Assembly: GCA_019973155.2 (NCBI GenBank)
Contig: BPQB01000060.1
Coordinates: 62,001 to 126,000, forward strand
Direction of reading: 5' to 3'
Origin: Phanerochaete sordida
Taxonomy: Eukaryota; Basidiomycota; Agaricomycetes; Polyporales; Phanerochaetaceae
DNA length: 64,000 nucleotides
The translations under genes were made by a program, and so were the position numbers. Shown here piece by piece: positions 21,729-32,234 of the stretch; the stretch's first letter is position 1; every line of letters starts with the position of its first letter. The notes under the pieces are model-generated. The model did no database searches and was not told the DNA's origin. It saw nothing but the letters and a program-made list of their open reading frames with translations.

Positions 21729-24006
21729 ATGGCTCTCGCTAGTCCAACGCAGCTTTCCATTGCATCGCTCCTCGTCGGGCTCGCCACCATCTACGTAGTC
21801 ACTAGATGTTTTCACCACAGGCGTTTGCGCTACCCACCTGGTCCACGAGGCGTTCCTATCCTTGGAAATCTATTCGACGTCCCTACTGACGACGCGTGGG
21901 TCAGGTATCAGCAAGTTGGACGCGAGTGTGGTACGCAATTGGCTCACCCATTTCACATGCTAATTACCCACAAATAATGGGGCCCTTAGGCTCGGAGATA
22001 ATTCATTTTCAGGTCTTGAGCATGCACATTGTAGTCGTCAACAGCATCAAGGTCGCGCATGAGCTGTTTGAGAAACGGTCTAGCATCCACTCTAGCAGGT
22101 AAGTGCTGCATTATCTGCTTCATATAGCAACACCGACTAACCTCGTCAACAGGCAACGCTCTGTGATGCTCAGTGAGCTGTAGGTCTTTTTATTACTGTC
22201 GTATTCACGGCTAATAGCTGATGATATGCAGCTCTGGCTGGATTCGTAATTGGGCGTTCTGGCAGTATGGTGACGGCTGGAGAAAGCATCGGCGGTTTAT
22301 CACCCAGAATTTCCGCCCTGAAGTTGTGCCCGGATATCACACGAGGCAGGTCAAGGGTGTCCATGACCTTTTGCAATCGCTGCTGGATGACCCAGAAGAA
22401 TTTCGGGAGCACATTGAATTGTATGCTTCGTCACATCGTGGTATCGTCCATGCATGCTTACCCATATAATCTCAGCATGGCTGCATCGACGCTGCTCGAC
22501 GTTGTGTATGGACTGGAGGTTAGACGCGGCGACCCTGTTGTGGAGCTGGCGCAGCAGGCTGTTGATACGCTGACCGAATTCCTGAACATTGGCATATTCT
22601 TGGGTACGTGGTAGACGTACGCTGCTAGGGAGCCAGGAATTTATCAACCATGTAGTCGATGTCATCCCTTGGCGTACGTCCTACTACCCCTCGCGCTTGG
22701 ACATGAGTCAAGTGCTTATATTCCCCCCACGAGCAGTAAAGGTTTTGCCAAGCTGGCTCCCAGGGGTCGATTTCAAACGACGAGCCGCGAGATGGAAGAA
22801 AGTGGTCGACGGCATGTACGACGTGCCGTACCGCATATATCAAGCAGCACTGGTAAGCATCAAGCTCATTGATGCGCATGAGACGCGCCTGGAACCGAGC
22901 TTGATATTGTCCGGCAGCGCGAACGCCATATTAAGCCCTGCTTTACCTCTGTGCTGCTGACAGCGGCAGAGGAAGGTGAGGGTTGGGAAGACCTAGACGA
23001 GGCTGTTATTAATGTCGCTGGGACAACTCTTGGGGGTGCGCTCAATGAACTCCTGCAATTTTTGTATGCTCATTCGAATGATCGGTGTTTCCCAGCTGGC
23101 GAGGATACGGTTTGTGTTTCAAGATATATTCAGAACAGTCTCACAAGGGCTCATTCATTACAGACAAAGACAACACTCGACGCTTTCATACTCGCGCTCA
23201 CACTCTTTCCCGAGGCCCAAGTCGCGGCGCCGGAGGAGATTGATCGGGTCCTGGGCAGAAAACGCCTTGTAATCCTTCAAGACCAGCCGGCATCACCTCA
23301 GGTCACAGCCATGGTCCTAGAGCTACTACGGTCTGTCGGTCGTTTCAGCTCCTGCTGCTAATGATGAGGCTGATACTAGTACAGATGGCATACCGTCCTT
23401 CCTCTAGGTAAAATACTACAACATCCGTTGCAATGTAGCGCTAATTCTTTCTATCCAGCTGCTCCGCACATGTCCGTAGCCGATGACGAATACGAAGGGT
23501 ATTTTATCCCAGCCGGCTCGATAGTCATAGGCAACAGCTGGTGCGTTCAAGAACTTGCCTCCGGCTGCCCTTTCTAGCTTACATTGTCTAGGGCAATGCT
23601 CCACGACCCTTCCGTCTTTCCAGATCCTGAGCGTTTTGACCCGTCTCGTTTCGTCACTGCCGACGGCGCGCTGCGCGACGACGTACCTTCCATCACGCCC
23701 GCGTTTGGCTTTGGACGGCGTGTCTGCCCCGGCCGCCACTTCGCGCGCGACTTTGTCTGGCTAGCAATCGCCAACATTCTTGCAGTTTTCAGCGTCGGAA
23801 GAGCAGTCGACGATGATGGACATGAGGTGAATACGCGCCCGGAGTTCTCGTCAAGGTTCTTCAGGTAAGTGAGCGACTGCATAAAATCTGCGGGCCGATG
23901 GGGCTAATATCACTGCACCAGAACACCATTGCCATTCCGGTGCAGTATTGAATCCAGGTATCCCGAAGCTGAGAGTCTCATACGCACGGCAATTGAGAGC
24001 GAATAG
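21729..24006 (+). CDS. Cytochrome P450 (P450-5)
   Basis: Exons: 21729-21930, 21990-22098, 22153-22179, 22232-22420, 22476-22603, 22656-22673, 22737-22852, 22918-23035, 23096-23109, 23164-23330, 23385-23407, 23459-23540, 23592-23864, 23922-24006. They sum to 1,551 nt, 516 residues. Landmarks: anchor SIASLLVGLATIYVV, hinge YPPGPRGVPILGN, C-helix GWIRNWAFWQYGDGWRKHRR, I-helix GTTLGGAGEDT, ELLRW, PERFDPSRF, heme loop [17 protein letters not shown]. Sister of P450-3. It lies between TS1 and TS2 in the same orientation, so the three could be co-regulated and are good candidates for one pathway unit (inference). Confidence 0.92.
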
Positions 24007-25386
24007 GAGAAGCCGCCATACCTGCCTTGTTTACATCGGCTCGTTCAGTTGTTTGGGGAATTTGCCAATGGAAGCGTCCATAATGAGGGGTTCAGACGCC
24101 GCGGGGACACATGACTTGGACTATCTTCCAATTCGAGCACTACGGTAAGCAAAAGACTGCAAGCGTTCTGCTGCACCAGTATGGTTCCGCGTACTGGCCG
24201 GTCATTGGACGGCGCCCACTTTGCGACTTCTAACCTACTCCCACCTTGTCCAAGTTTTCGTCTAAGCTATCTCAGATGATCGTACGTTTCTGGTTATTGG
24301 GAGAGCGGCCACCGCTACGTAGGCCTGTGGAATCCGATTACTTACCAATGATCCAGTCTTGATCCGGTGCGGCGCTGCTGGATGTGCACGTCCCGGATGA
24401 TGGGTTTCGAAGCAGTACCTAAGTAATAACCGGTCAGATGATGGCTAGAAAGGATAGCACCGTTCCAAGTTTCGACAAGGAACGAATCTGAGGCTATGGC
24501 TTCCCCAGCTGCCTCCCGGACGCCATCTTTCTCCGCCGACGGCGCCCTATTGCGCGCAATTTTCCATTCTTCAAGGATAGTCCCCATCGTTCCACTCTAA
24601 GAGAGATGAAACGACGGATGCCCAAGTTATCTTCGTCTGCACAGAGATCCGCCTTAATCTCTCACCACTACGTTCAGGGTTGATTACATTTGTACGCAGG
24701 CAAGTCTTCGGACCCTTGTACACGTACACGCGCATTAACCTGCGCTACATGCCAGAATTCCTTTCCTGGCTCGGAAGGCACACCGTTCAGGGTCCTCGTG
24801 AGGGCGAGCAAAGCGCATGTGGTCTTAACTTAGCATGTGTATGCAGATCAGGGCCCACCTACGTCACTATTATGCGACACTCATCATATGGTAGTTCTGC
24901 TTCCATCCAGTGCGAAGTGATCTGAGAAAACGCTGCACCCTTGTCGGAGACGGATCGGAGGTGGCGCACGCGATGTAAAGATGACATAACGACACCAAAC
25001 GCCGCGCGGCACTCGGGTGTGCGCGCCTTCGTTAGGTATGCGGCACACAGTGACTGCAGGTAGTAGGAAAATTAACTGACATGACGTGCAGCCTACAAAG
25101 ACCGGCGGGGAAGCTGACAGCCGTAGACAGGAGAACCAGTGTATCATGCTGCACAGTTTCTCACCGGGGAGATTTTTCGCATCGAGGCACAAGCGCACGA
25201 AACAACGAGAAGGAGCGGCTTTTCGTCAAGGTCTTATGCGGTATGCTCAGAGCATCCCTTCATCCTGCCTGTGTGGCACGGGTCCGATTTGTCGAGCAGC
25301 CGCTTCATATAAAAGGGCCATTTAAGCCACGCCTCGAGCGAGTCAGTCAGCAGATTGCACTTCCCTCGCAGGTCCTCCTCCTCGTC
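24007..25386. other. Intergenic between P450-5 and TS2
   Basis: 1.4 kb upstream of TS2. No reading frame with recognisable features. The TATA box of TS2 is at 25308. Confidence 0.4.
25308..25315 (+). promoter_or_regulatory. TATA box of TS2
   Basis: TATAAAAG, 72 bases before the ATG at 25387. The best TATA consensus in the window. Confidence 0.55.
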
Positions 25387-28300
25387 ATGGACAGTGTCAC
25401 CGAGTACGTGAATCGCATTGCAGGCTGGCAGTGCTCTACTTACTCAAGCAATTAGCATAAATATTGCTCTGCCACCTGGCAAGCCTTCTTCGCGCCCGGC
25501 TGACGCTCACTACTCGAGTGGAGAAGACGATCTCGTACGTCAGACAGACCACCCATTGGTCTCCTTATGTTCAGACTTCGATCACGCAGCAAAACCTCGC
25601 CCGTCATGTCGTCAACAGTCTACTCGCGCGCACAGGCATCCAGATCATCACCGCCCTTCCGCCACAGAACGCCTACGTCGAACAGCGCGTGCGCGCGACC
25701 GTCGCTACATGGGACGTCGGCGATATCCCCGCCGCCCGCCTCGAGCGTTACATCGTCTCTGGCATCCAACTCGGCGCGGTCGGCTACGCGCATACCGCGC
25801 CCGAGACGCAGGTGCTCATTGGGCTATACACCGTGTGCGGACTCAGCGTCGACGACGGAGAGTGCGATGCAAGTGCCCTCAGCGAGTTCGCCATTCGTCT
25901 CCAGACGGGGCGCCCGCAGCTGCTCCCGATTCTCGACCGCTTTGCCGAGGTCTTGGCGCAGATGCCAGACTTCTTCAACCTATACCTCGCAACGACGGTC
26001 CTAACCGATACCCTCAACTTTGTGAACAGTACGTTGTTCGAGAAGGACCTGGAAGGGATGCAGTTGCGCCCTGCGGCCGGGCAGTATCCGCTGTACAAGC
26101 GTGCGCGCAACGGTCTGGGCGACGTATTTGCGGCATACATTTGGGACAAGTTTAGCTTCCCAGATGTGTCGACGATTATTCAGGCCCTTCCGTAAGTGGT
26201 CACATCGTTGACACAGCGTAAAAATTCCTAATAAGGGATTTCTGCAGAGATGCGATTATCTTCCTGATCCACGGAAAGTGGGTTTTGCAGCGTCCTTCGG
26301 TCCGGCAATCTCACTGACTATTTTGACAACTTGAGGGGTGAACGAGCGTGGGTGCGAGGGGGCGACGAGCCGACGAATGAGCGAGCGGGAAGCGGACTGG
26401 TTCACGCGAGCGATGATGAGTGCGAGCGTATATTTTAGTACTAGCGTCGAGTAATAAAATAGCGGTACTAACCTGGTTCACGCGAGCGATGATGAGTGCG
26501 AGCGTGAAGCCAGGACTACGAAAATCGGTAAAGAAATGCGTGCGGGCGCCACTCCGGCGTCCCGATTAGGTATGCCTAGTTCAACTGGCTCTGTCGAGCC
26601 GTACTTTTGTCCACCACCACGTCTACTGACCCTTTTCTCCAACAGTCCCACTCGGTGAGGCAGGAGCCACATGAGGACCGATCCCCAATGCACCCCGGAA
26701 CTTCTCGAAGGCGTCGCGCGGCAGCGGCTTGGTGAAGATGTCGGCGATCATCTCCTTCGTGGAGCAGTATCGCAGTTCGACCTCCTTGCGTGCGACGCGC
26801 TCGCGCACGAAATGGTGCCGAATGTCGATATGCTTTGCGCGAGAGTGCGCGACCGTGTTGCGCGAGAGCGCGATGCACCCTTGGTTGTCGGCGTGCATGA
26901 CCGTGGCCGACAGCTGCGGGAAGCCGAAATCCTCCAGGAGCGTGCGCAACCAGATCGCCTCCTTGGTCGCGTTCGACGCCGCCATGTACTCGGCCTCGAC
27001 GGTCGACATCGCGACTGACGGTTGCTTCTTCGACGACCAGGTGACGAACCCGCCGCCGAAGTCGAACGCGAAGCCCCCAATGGAGCGACGCGTCTCGACG
27101 TCTGCTGCCCAGTCGGAGTCCGTCCATCCGACCAGCATCGTCTCGCCAGGCTTGCCGCCAAGCCGTAGCGAGTAGTGCGCCGTCGCCTTGAGGTACCGGA
27201 GAACGCTCTTCGCCGCCTCGAGGTGACGCTTGCCGGGGTTCGCGCCAAACTGCGCGAGCACGCTAGCCGCGTACTGGATATCCGGCCGCGTCTGCGTTAC
27301 CCATAGGATCGCGCCGACGACCTCGAGGTAGTTGAGATCCTTCGCGTAATCGAGGTACGCGTCGCGTTCTTTGTTCGTCTTAGGCGAGTCGGCGGCTGAC
27401 AGCGGTGGCTTCATGTTTGCCGATAGGGGGGTGCTGCGCGGCGAGCAGTCTTGCAGACCGAATCGCGTGAGTATCTCGTTGATATACGCGGTCTGGTTGA
27501 TGTACGCGCAGTGGTTCGCGGGGTCGCTCTTGACCTGAATCCCAACGATGAAGTCGAGTTCGCCCTTGTCGGTGATCGGGAAGCGCTCCGCGACGGTCTT
27601 CTTGAACGCCTCGATGCGTTCGAGAGACGGGCCTGTTACTGCCATATCATCGACGTATACCAACGCGATGATAGCGATCACATCCTGCTCGCGCAGGATG
27701 TACAGGCAGTCGTCCGCGAGAGCCTTCTTGAAGCCGAGCTCCACGAGGAGCGCCTCGAGCGTCTCCTTCCACTGCCGTCCCGCCTGCTTCAGACCGTACA
27801 ACGCCTTCCGCAGCCGCCAGTACCACCCTTCCTTGCCCTCGACCACGACGCCTTCGGGAACCTCGAGGTAGAGCTCCTCCTTGAGGTGTCCATGGAGGAA
27901 CGCGCCGATGAAGTCGATGTAGTGCCGCGGCCAGCCATTAATGGACGACACGACGATGTAGACGCGGAACGACGGGGGCCGAAAGACCGACGCGAACGTC
28001 GCGTTCGGGTCGAAGTCGATGCCGGCTCGCTGCAAGAAGCCTTTGCCAACGATGCGGGCCTTCCAACGTTCGATTTCGCCGTCGCCGTCGCGCTTCGTGC
28101 GGTACACAATGCGGCTACCAAGTGCGCTGTGTCCGTCCGGCAGCGTCTCGACCCACTCGATCGTGCCCGTCCTCTCGAGCTGCTCCACCTCGGCCTGTAT
28201 CGCCTCGTCCCACTGCTTCTTGTAGCGGGATCGGCGGACGTCTCTGTACGTCTTCGGGTCGCTGTCGGGTGCAAAGACCACGAACGCGTGCTCGGTCGTC

Positions 28301-31300
28301 GAGTCGAAACGCTTCGTCGTCTGGCGCTCACGAGTGGAGGGTGCGCGGGGAGGGAGGTGGGACCATTTCGAAGCTGTCTCCTGGCGCGGGGCCTGCACAG
28401 CGGGTTCGCCAACCGGCTGCGCCACGGGCTGCTCGTCGGCAGCGCCCGGTTCGTCAACACCCGACTCCGCATCGTGGAACTCCAAGAGGTCCTCGACCTC
28501 GGCGTCCGAGGGAGATACACTGGCTCTGGAGTGCGGAGGTCGCGGCGCTTCGACCGGGTCAGCTGGAATCGGCGGAACCTCAGGCGCGAGACCCTTAATC
28601 TCCGCAGCCATGGGTCGCTCGTCCAGCTCAATGACGGCTAAGTCCGTCGGACTATTATCCTCGATGAAGCGGGCATCTCGAGACGTGATGAGACGGCCAG
28701 TCTCAACGTCCTCGAAGCGGTACCCCTTCGTCTCGCCGTCCCACCAGCCGAGCAGCTGGCACTTCACTGCGGTCGGCTCGAGCTTGCCGCCGCGGAGCTT
28801 CTTCGGGATGTCGACGTACGCGATAGAGCCGAAGACGCGAAGATGGGACACGTCCGGCTTACGACCGGTCCAGGCGTGTTCCGGGACCTTGTCTGTAGCC
28901 GACGTAGGCGTGAGGTTGCGGATGTGGATGGCGTATAGAAACGCTTCGCCCCAGTAGCGGAGGTCCATGCCCGAGGAATGGAGCATGCACCGTACCATGT
29001 CGAAGTACACGGCGATCGCCCGCTCGGCGATCCCGTTCTGCTGAGGGGTGTACGGGACGGTCGTCTGGTGCACAATCCCGTTGCGCTTGCAGAAGTCCTC
29101 GATAACGCCGTTGACGAACTCCGTTCCGTTGTCCGAGCGCAGCATCTTCAGCGTCTTGCTCGACTGGCGTTCGAGGTATGTGATGACTTCTTTTAGCGTC
29201 TCCGCGGCTTCGTCCTTCGACGTGAGTAGGCGTCCGACGCCCTTGCGAGTGCTAACCTCCACGGCAACCAGGGCGTACTTCTTGCCCGTCCATGTCGGAA
29301 CTGACATGGGTCCCGTGAGGTCGACGACAACGAGATCCATGAGCTCGTACGTCTTGTCGCTGGCCTTCGGAAACGGGAGGCGGTGCGACTTGCCAAGCGC
29401 GCACCCCTCGCAGACGCGATCAAAGTCCCGCGAGGACGTCAGGGACAGTCCTTCGACGAGTCCCTTTTGATCCATCTCCCGAATCGTCTCGACGTTGGCG
29501 TGCCCAAGTCGCCGGTGCCAAACGCGCATCGTCCCACTGGACGCAGCAGCAGCGTAGGCGTGTTCACCGCTCGCCTGATGAATGCGGTACAGCGTTCCAG
29601 TAGTCCCGATGAGATCTGCGCGGAAGAGCTCGTTCTTGCCCATGTATATCGCCACGCCAGTCGACGTGCTGACGAACGTCGCGCCCTGACGCTGAAGCGT
29701 CCCGAGACTGACTAGGTTCGCCCCAAACTCCGGGAGGAACTTCACGTTCTTCAGGGACACGGTGCGAGGGCCGGACGATGTCTGCGCCTTGAACTCGACC
29801 TTGCCGTACCCGCTGATACGGGTGTCGCCCTGGTTCGCGGAGGATACGGCGTAATCCTCATCCCGCGGCGCCGGCGCGAGCTTGCGAAAGTACTCTCGAG
29901 AGCAGAACATGTGGGAGGTCGCCGCGGAGTCGAGCAGTAGCTCCGCGGTTCCGGACGACAGCTCTGCTGCCATGAAGACGTGGCCGGCAACGCGCAGTTC
30001 GCCGACTGCGTAGTTCGCGCTGCCGCCGCTCTTCTCGTCTTGCTCGCGCTTGGGGCAACGGTTCGCCCAGTGACCCTTCGCGTGGCAGTGCCGGCACTCG
30101 TCGTCGGGTTTCGGGCCCTTCGACTTGCCGCCGGCGCCGCGCTTCTTCTTCGAACCCTTCGTGAAGAGCGCGGTCTCGCCTGTACTTTTCTCCTGAGAGC
30201 GCCGATTGGCCTCTTGCTGGAGCATCGTGCTGACGGTCTCGGGCGTGAACGATTTCTTATCGAGATTGAACAGCTGGATCTTGATCAGATCCCACGAGGG
30301 CGCGCGGGGTAGGGAAAGGACTAGGGCGCGCGCGAGATGGACGTCCGGCAGGTCTTCACCAGCCGACGTGATCTTGTGCTTCAGGTCGAGGAGCCGCGCG
30401 AGGTGGTCTGCCATAGACGTGCCTTCGGTGTACTTCGTCATGTACAACGCCTCGAAGTGGTAGTGCACGTTTATGAGTTGCTGGTTCTCGACGAACACTC
30501 GCCTCAGAGTGTCCCAGACCTCCTTCGCGGACTTGCAATTCCGTATATGCGGCAACTGCGACGGCTCCATGGCGCCCTTCATCATTCCTATCGCCGCCTG
30601 GTCCCTCTGCTTCCAATCCAACCACTCCTTCTTCTGAGCCTTCCACTCCGCCTCCATGACCTTCTCTGGACGAGTCTCGTCGGGTTTCGGAGGGCAGGGC
30701 TCTTCGCCGGTGGTCAGGAGCCACCAGTACTTCGCCTGTAGCCCGGCTTGGGCATACTCGTTCCAATGGGCGTAGTTGGAGCCGTTGAGCTTCTCAAATC
30801 GGAAAGCTTCGGAAGTGGACGACATCCAGTAGGTATCCCGCGAGTTGGCGGGGCTCATAACCTGACAACTTGAGGGGTGAACGAGCGTGGGTGCGAGGGG
30901 GCGACGAGCCGACGAATGAGCGAGCGGGAAGCGGACTGGTTCACGCGAGCGATGATGAGTGCGAGCGTATATTTTAGTACTAGCGTCGAGTAATAAAATA
31001 GCGGTACTAACCTGGTTCACGCGAGCGATGATGAGTGCGAGCGTGAAGCCAGGACTACGAAAATCGGTAAAGAAATGCGTGCGGGCGCCACTCCGGCGTC
31101 CCGATTAGGTATGCCTAGTTCAACTGGCTCTGTCGAGCCGTACTTTTGTCCACCACCACGTCTACTGACCCTTTTCTCCAACATATTTTGCAGCGATATT
31201 CTCTCTTTCTATAAGGAAGAGCTCGGAGGCGATACAAAGAATTTCATCCACGATCGCGCGCGAGTGACGGGCAAGGACACGTGCACGGTTGTCCTTGACC

Positions 31301-31464
31301 TTCTTGAGGACGTTATTGTTTCGGTGCACAACGCTCGCGCAATCCTGGAGGGGGAGGAGCGCGAAGCTTGGGAGCGTTTCATGGCGGGTTACATCTCCTT
31401 CCACCTCGTTACTCCGCGTTACAAGCTCGCGAGTCTGATCGACGGCAGCGCAGTGCGCAACTAA
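25387..31464 (+). CDS. Sesquiterpene synthase (TS2), last intron holds a copia element
   Basis: Exons: 25387-25403, 25456-25534, 25590-26191, 26248-26277, 31194-31464. They sum to 999 nt, 332 residues, with no stop or frameshift. Very close to TS1: the aspartate-rich motif VDDGECD, NSE motif NDILSFYKEELGGDTKNF and PRYKLASL are all present. The fourth intron would be about 50 nt, as in paralogs, but contains a 4,860-bp antisense Ty1/copia element (26324-31183). The insertion lies between the apparent original branch point (CTGAC at 26314-26318) and the TTTTGCAG acceptor. The LTR end supplies a new branch-point-like TACTGAC and a pyrimidine tract just before that acceptor, so correct splicing remains possible. 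Whether the 4.9-kb intron is removed decides if the enzyme is made. Small last-exon changes (TCTVVLDLLEDVIVSVH) suggest slight drift. Confidence 0.82.
26324..26644 (-). repeat. 3' LTR of the copia element
   Basis: 321 bp, direct repeat of 30863-31183. Contains a duplicated internal block around the ACGCGAGCGATGATGAGTGC motif, which occurs twice within the LTR. The gag-pol stop codon (26625-26623) lies inside this LTR. Confidence 0.95.
26623..30858 (-). CDS. Copia gag-pol polyprotein
   Basis: About 1,411 codons from the ATG at 30858-30856, which lies 5 bases inside the 5' LTR boundary; the frame is also open further upstream into the LTR. Order of domains: gag (FEKLNGSNYAHWNEYAQAG, residues about 20-40), CCHC zinc knuckle CRHCHAKGHWANRC (about 253), aspartic protease DSAATSHM (about 311), GAG-pre-integrase (WHRRLGHANVETI, then CEGCALGKSH), integrase core (RSDNGTEF about 576, YTPQQNGIAERA), reverse transcriptase with YVDDMAV (about 1069), and RNase H (TDSDWAAD, EAEYMAAS). 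Integrase before reverse transcriptase is the Ty1/copia order. No stop or frameshift, so the protein set could be functional. Confidence 0.95.
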   Translation of the reverse strand: MSPANSRDTYWMSSTSEAFRFEKLNGSNYAHWNEYAQAGLQAKYWWLLTTGEEPCPPKPDETRPEKVMEAEWKAQKKEWLDWKQRDQAAIGMMKGAMEPSQLPHIRNCKSAKEVWDTLRRVFVENQQLINVHYHFEALYMTKYTEGTSMADHLARLLDLKHKITSAGEDLPDVHLARALVLSLPRAPSWDLIKIQLFNLDKKSFTPETVSTMLQQEANRRSQEKSTGETALFTKGSKKKRGAGGKSKGPKPDDECRHCHAKGHWANRCPKREQDEKSGGSANYAVGELRVAGHVFMAAELSSGTAELLLDSAATSHMFCSREYFRKLAPAPRDEDYAVSSANQGDTRISGYGKVEFKAQTSSGPRTVSLKNVKFLPEFGANLVSLGTLQRQGATFVSTSTGVAIYMGKNELFRADLIGTTGTLYRIHQASGEHAYAAAASSGTMRVWHRRLGHANVETIREMDQKGLVEGLSLTSSRDFDRVCEGCALGKSHRLPFPKASDKTYELMDLVVVDLTGPMSVPTWTGKKYALVAVEVSTRKGVGRLLTSKDEAAETLKEVITYLERQSSKTLKMLRSDNGTEFVNGVIEDFCKRNGIVHQTTVPYTPQQNGIAERAIAVYFDMVRCMLHSSGMDLRYWGEAFLYAIHIRNLTPTSATDKVPEHAWTGRKPDVSHLRVFGSIAYVDIPKKLRGGKLEPTAVKCQLLGWWDGETKGYRFEDVETGRLITSRDARFIEDNSPTDLAVIELDERPMAAEIKGLAPEVPPIPADPVEAPRPPHSRASVSPSDAEVEDLLEFHDAESGVDEPGAADEQPVAQPVGEPAVQAPRQETASKWSHLPPRAPSTRERQTTKRFDSTTEHAFVVFAPDSDPKTYRDVRRSRYKKQWDEAIQAEVEQLERTGTIEWVETLPDGHSALGSRIVYRTKRDGDGEIERWKARIVGKGFLQRAGIDFDPNATFASVFRPPSFRVYIVVSSINGWPRHYIDFIGAFLHGHLKEELYLEVPEGVVVEGKEGWYWRLRKALYGLKQAGRQWKETLEALLVELGFKKALADDCLYILREQDVIAIIALVYVDDMAVTGPSLERIEAFKKTVAERFPITDKGELDFIVGIQVKSDPANHCAYINQTAYINEILTRFGLQDCSPRSTPLSANMKPPLSAADSPKTNKERDAYLDYAKDLNYLEVVGAILWVTQTRPDIQYAASVLAQFGANPGKRHLEAAKSVLRYLKATAHYSLRLGGKPGETMLVGWTDSDWAADVETRRSIGGFAFDFGGGFVTWSSKKQPSVAMSTVEAEYMAASNATKEAIWLRTLLEDFGFPQLSATVMHADNQGCIALSRNTVAHSRAKHIDIRHHFVRERVARKEVELRYCSTKEMIADIFTKPLPRDAFEKFRGALGIGPHVAPASPSGTVGEKGQ
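30850..30862 (-). other. Primer binding site for half initiator-Met tRNA
   Basis: Directly after the 5' LTR the minus strand reads GGTTATGAGCCCC. Its complement, GGGCTCATAACC, matches the anticodon stem-loop of initiator methionine tRNA (CAU anticodon), not a tRNA 3' end. Priming by a cleaved half-tRNA is known from Drosophila copia and some fungal relatives. The gag ATG (30858-30856) lies inside this site. Confidence 0.8.
30863..31183 (-). repeat. 5' LTR of the copia element
   Basis: 321 bp, apparently identical to 26324-26644. On the plus strand its last 22 bases contain TACTGAC followed by a CT-rich tract. In TS2 this sits immediately before the host 3' splice site. Confidence 0.95.
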
Positions 31465-31609
31465 GTAGCGCAGGACTGGGGCTAGCGGTGTATATAGACC
31501 TGCGTCAATTCTGGTTTAGATTTACTTGCAAATCGCCGGAACAAGAGAGAGCATGTTCGCGCTCGTCCTTGCGGGATTCGCCTTTCCCACGCATCACTGC
31601 CTCGCCCAG

Positions 31610-32036
31610 GCGCCATCCATCCCGCAAATATCGCTTCACGGCCTCTTACTGCTCCAGGTACTCCGTTGGCAAGCTGTGCTGGCTTTGGGCCGTTCAAGGA
31701 ACGAGATGTGTGCAGGTACGCGATCCAGGCGATCATTGTACGGTGCGTGCAGCGCGTGCTGTACTGCATACATTCGCCTACTTGACAACATCATGAGAGC
31801 GAGACAAAAGCTGCGACGTCCGCAGCTCATCTAGGGAACTGTGCATCAAATTCTCCAGCGGTTCTCTCCGGACGTCGCGGATGTGTGCAGGATGATCTGT
31901 GTTCTGCGGGCGGTCTGCGTGCGCACATAAACCGACCTCCCTTTGCAGATCATCCGATTAAGCAACTGCTGAAGCGAGAGTATATCGGGCGTTCGGGGTG
32001 TGCGCAAGATGCGCTTGTGTATGATGCTCTAGGATC
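31610..32036 (+). pseudogene. Cullin-like pseudogene fragment A
   Basis: The C-terminal half of a cullin different from the gene at 2374-5086. Visible pieces: KYRFTASYCSRYSVGKLCWLW (compare the cullin segment around RKLWWLWDY), a frameshift, then YAIQAIIVR, an intron at the conserved IVR/IMK position, and IMRARQKLRRPQLI ending in TAG. After the stop, similarity continues (HQILQRFSPDVADV), and after another intron IKQLLKREYIGRSGCAQDA. The nonsense codon and frameshift make it a pseudogene. The retained introns show it arose by DNA duplication, not retrotransposition. It lies between TS2 and P450-6. Confidence 0.7.
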
Positions 32037-32234
32037 TCATCCGATCTCGATTGTCATGCCTTCGTCTCGTTCTGTCTGTCTGCCGTCTCTAGCATTGAGT
32101 TATGGTATTGAACTACCGTACACAGTCATCCGTAGCCGCTGCAGTGCTTCCTGTCAATTATTCGGACGTCTCAGAATATCGCGACTCTATGAGTGACAGC
32201 GTCTGCAGCTAGCTGCAAAGCCCAGATGCTACAG

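Larger units (their letters stand above)
26324..31183 (-). mobile_element. Complete Ty1/copia LTR retrotransposon
   Basis: 4,860 bp, flanked by the 5-bp target duplication TATTT (26319-26323 and 31184-31188). The two 321-bp LTRs (30863-31183 as 5' LTR, 26324-26644 as 3' LTR) look identical by eye. In element orientation each starts TGTTGG and ends TCA; on the plus strand they read TG...CA. A half-tRNA primer site abuts the 5' LTR. One uninterrupted gag-pol frame fills the internal part. Intact frame, matching LTRs and clean duplication all point to a very recent, possibly active copy, transcribed opposite to its host gene TS2. Confidence 0.96.

Noticed and set aside
27451..28641. 396-codon plus-strand open frame
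   Set aside because: Antisense shadow of the copia gag-pol frame, Arg/Val/Leu-rich without motifs.
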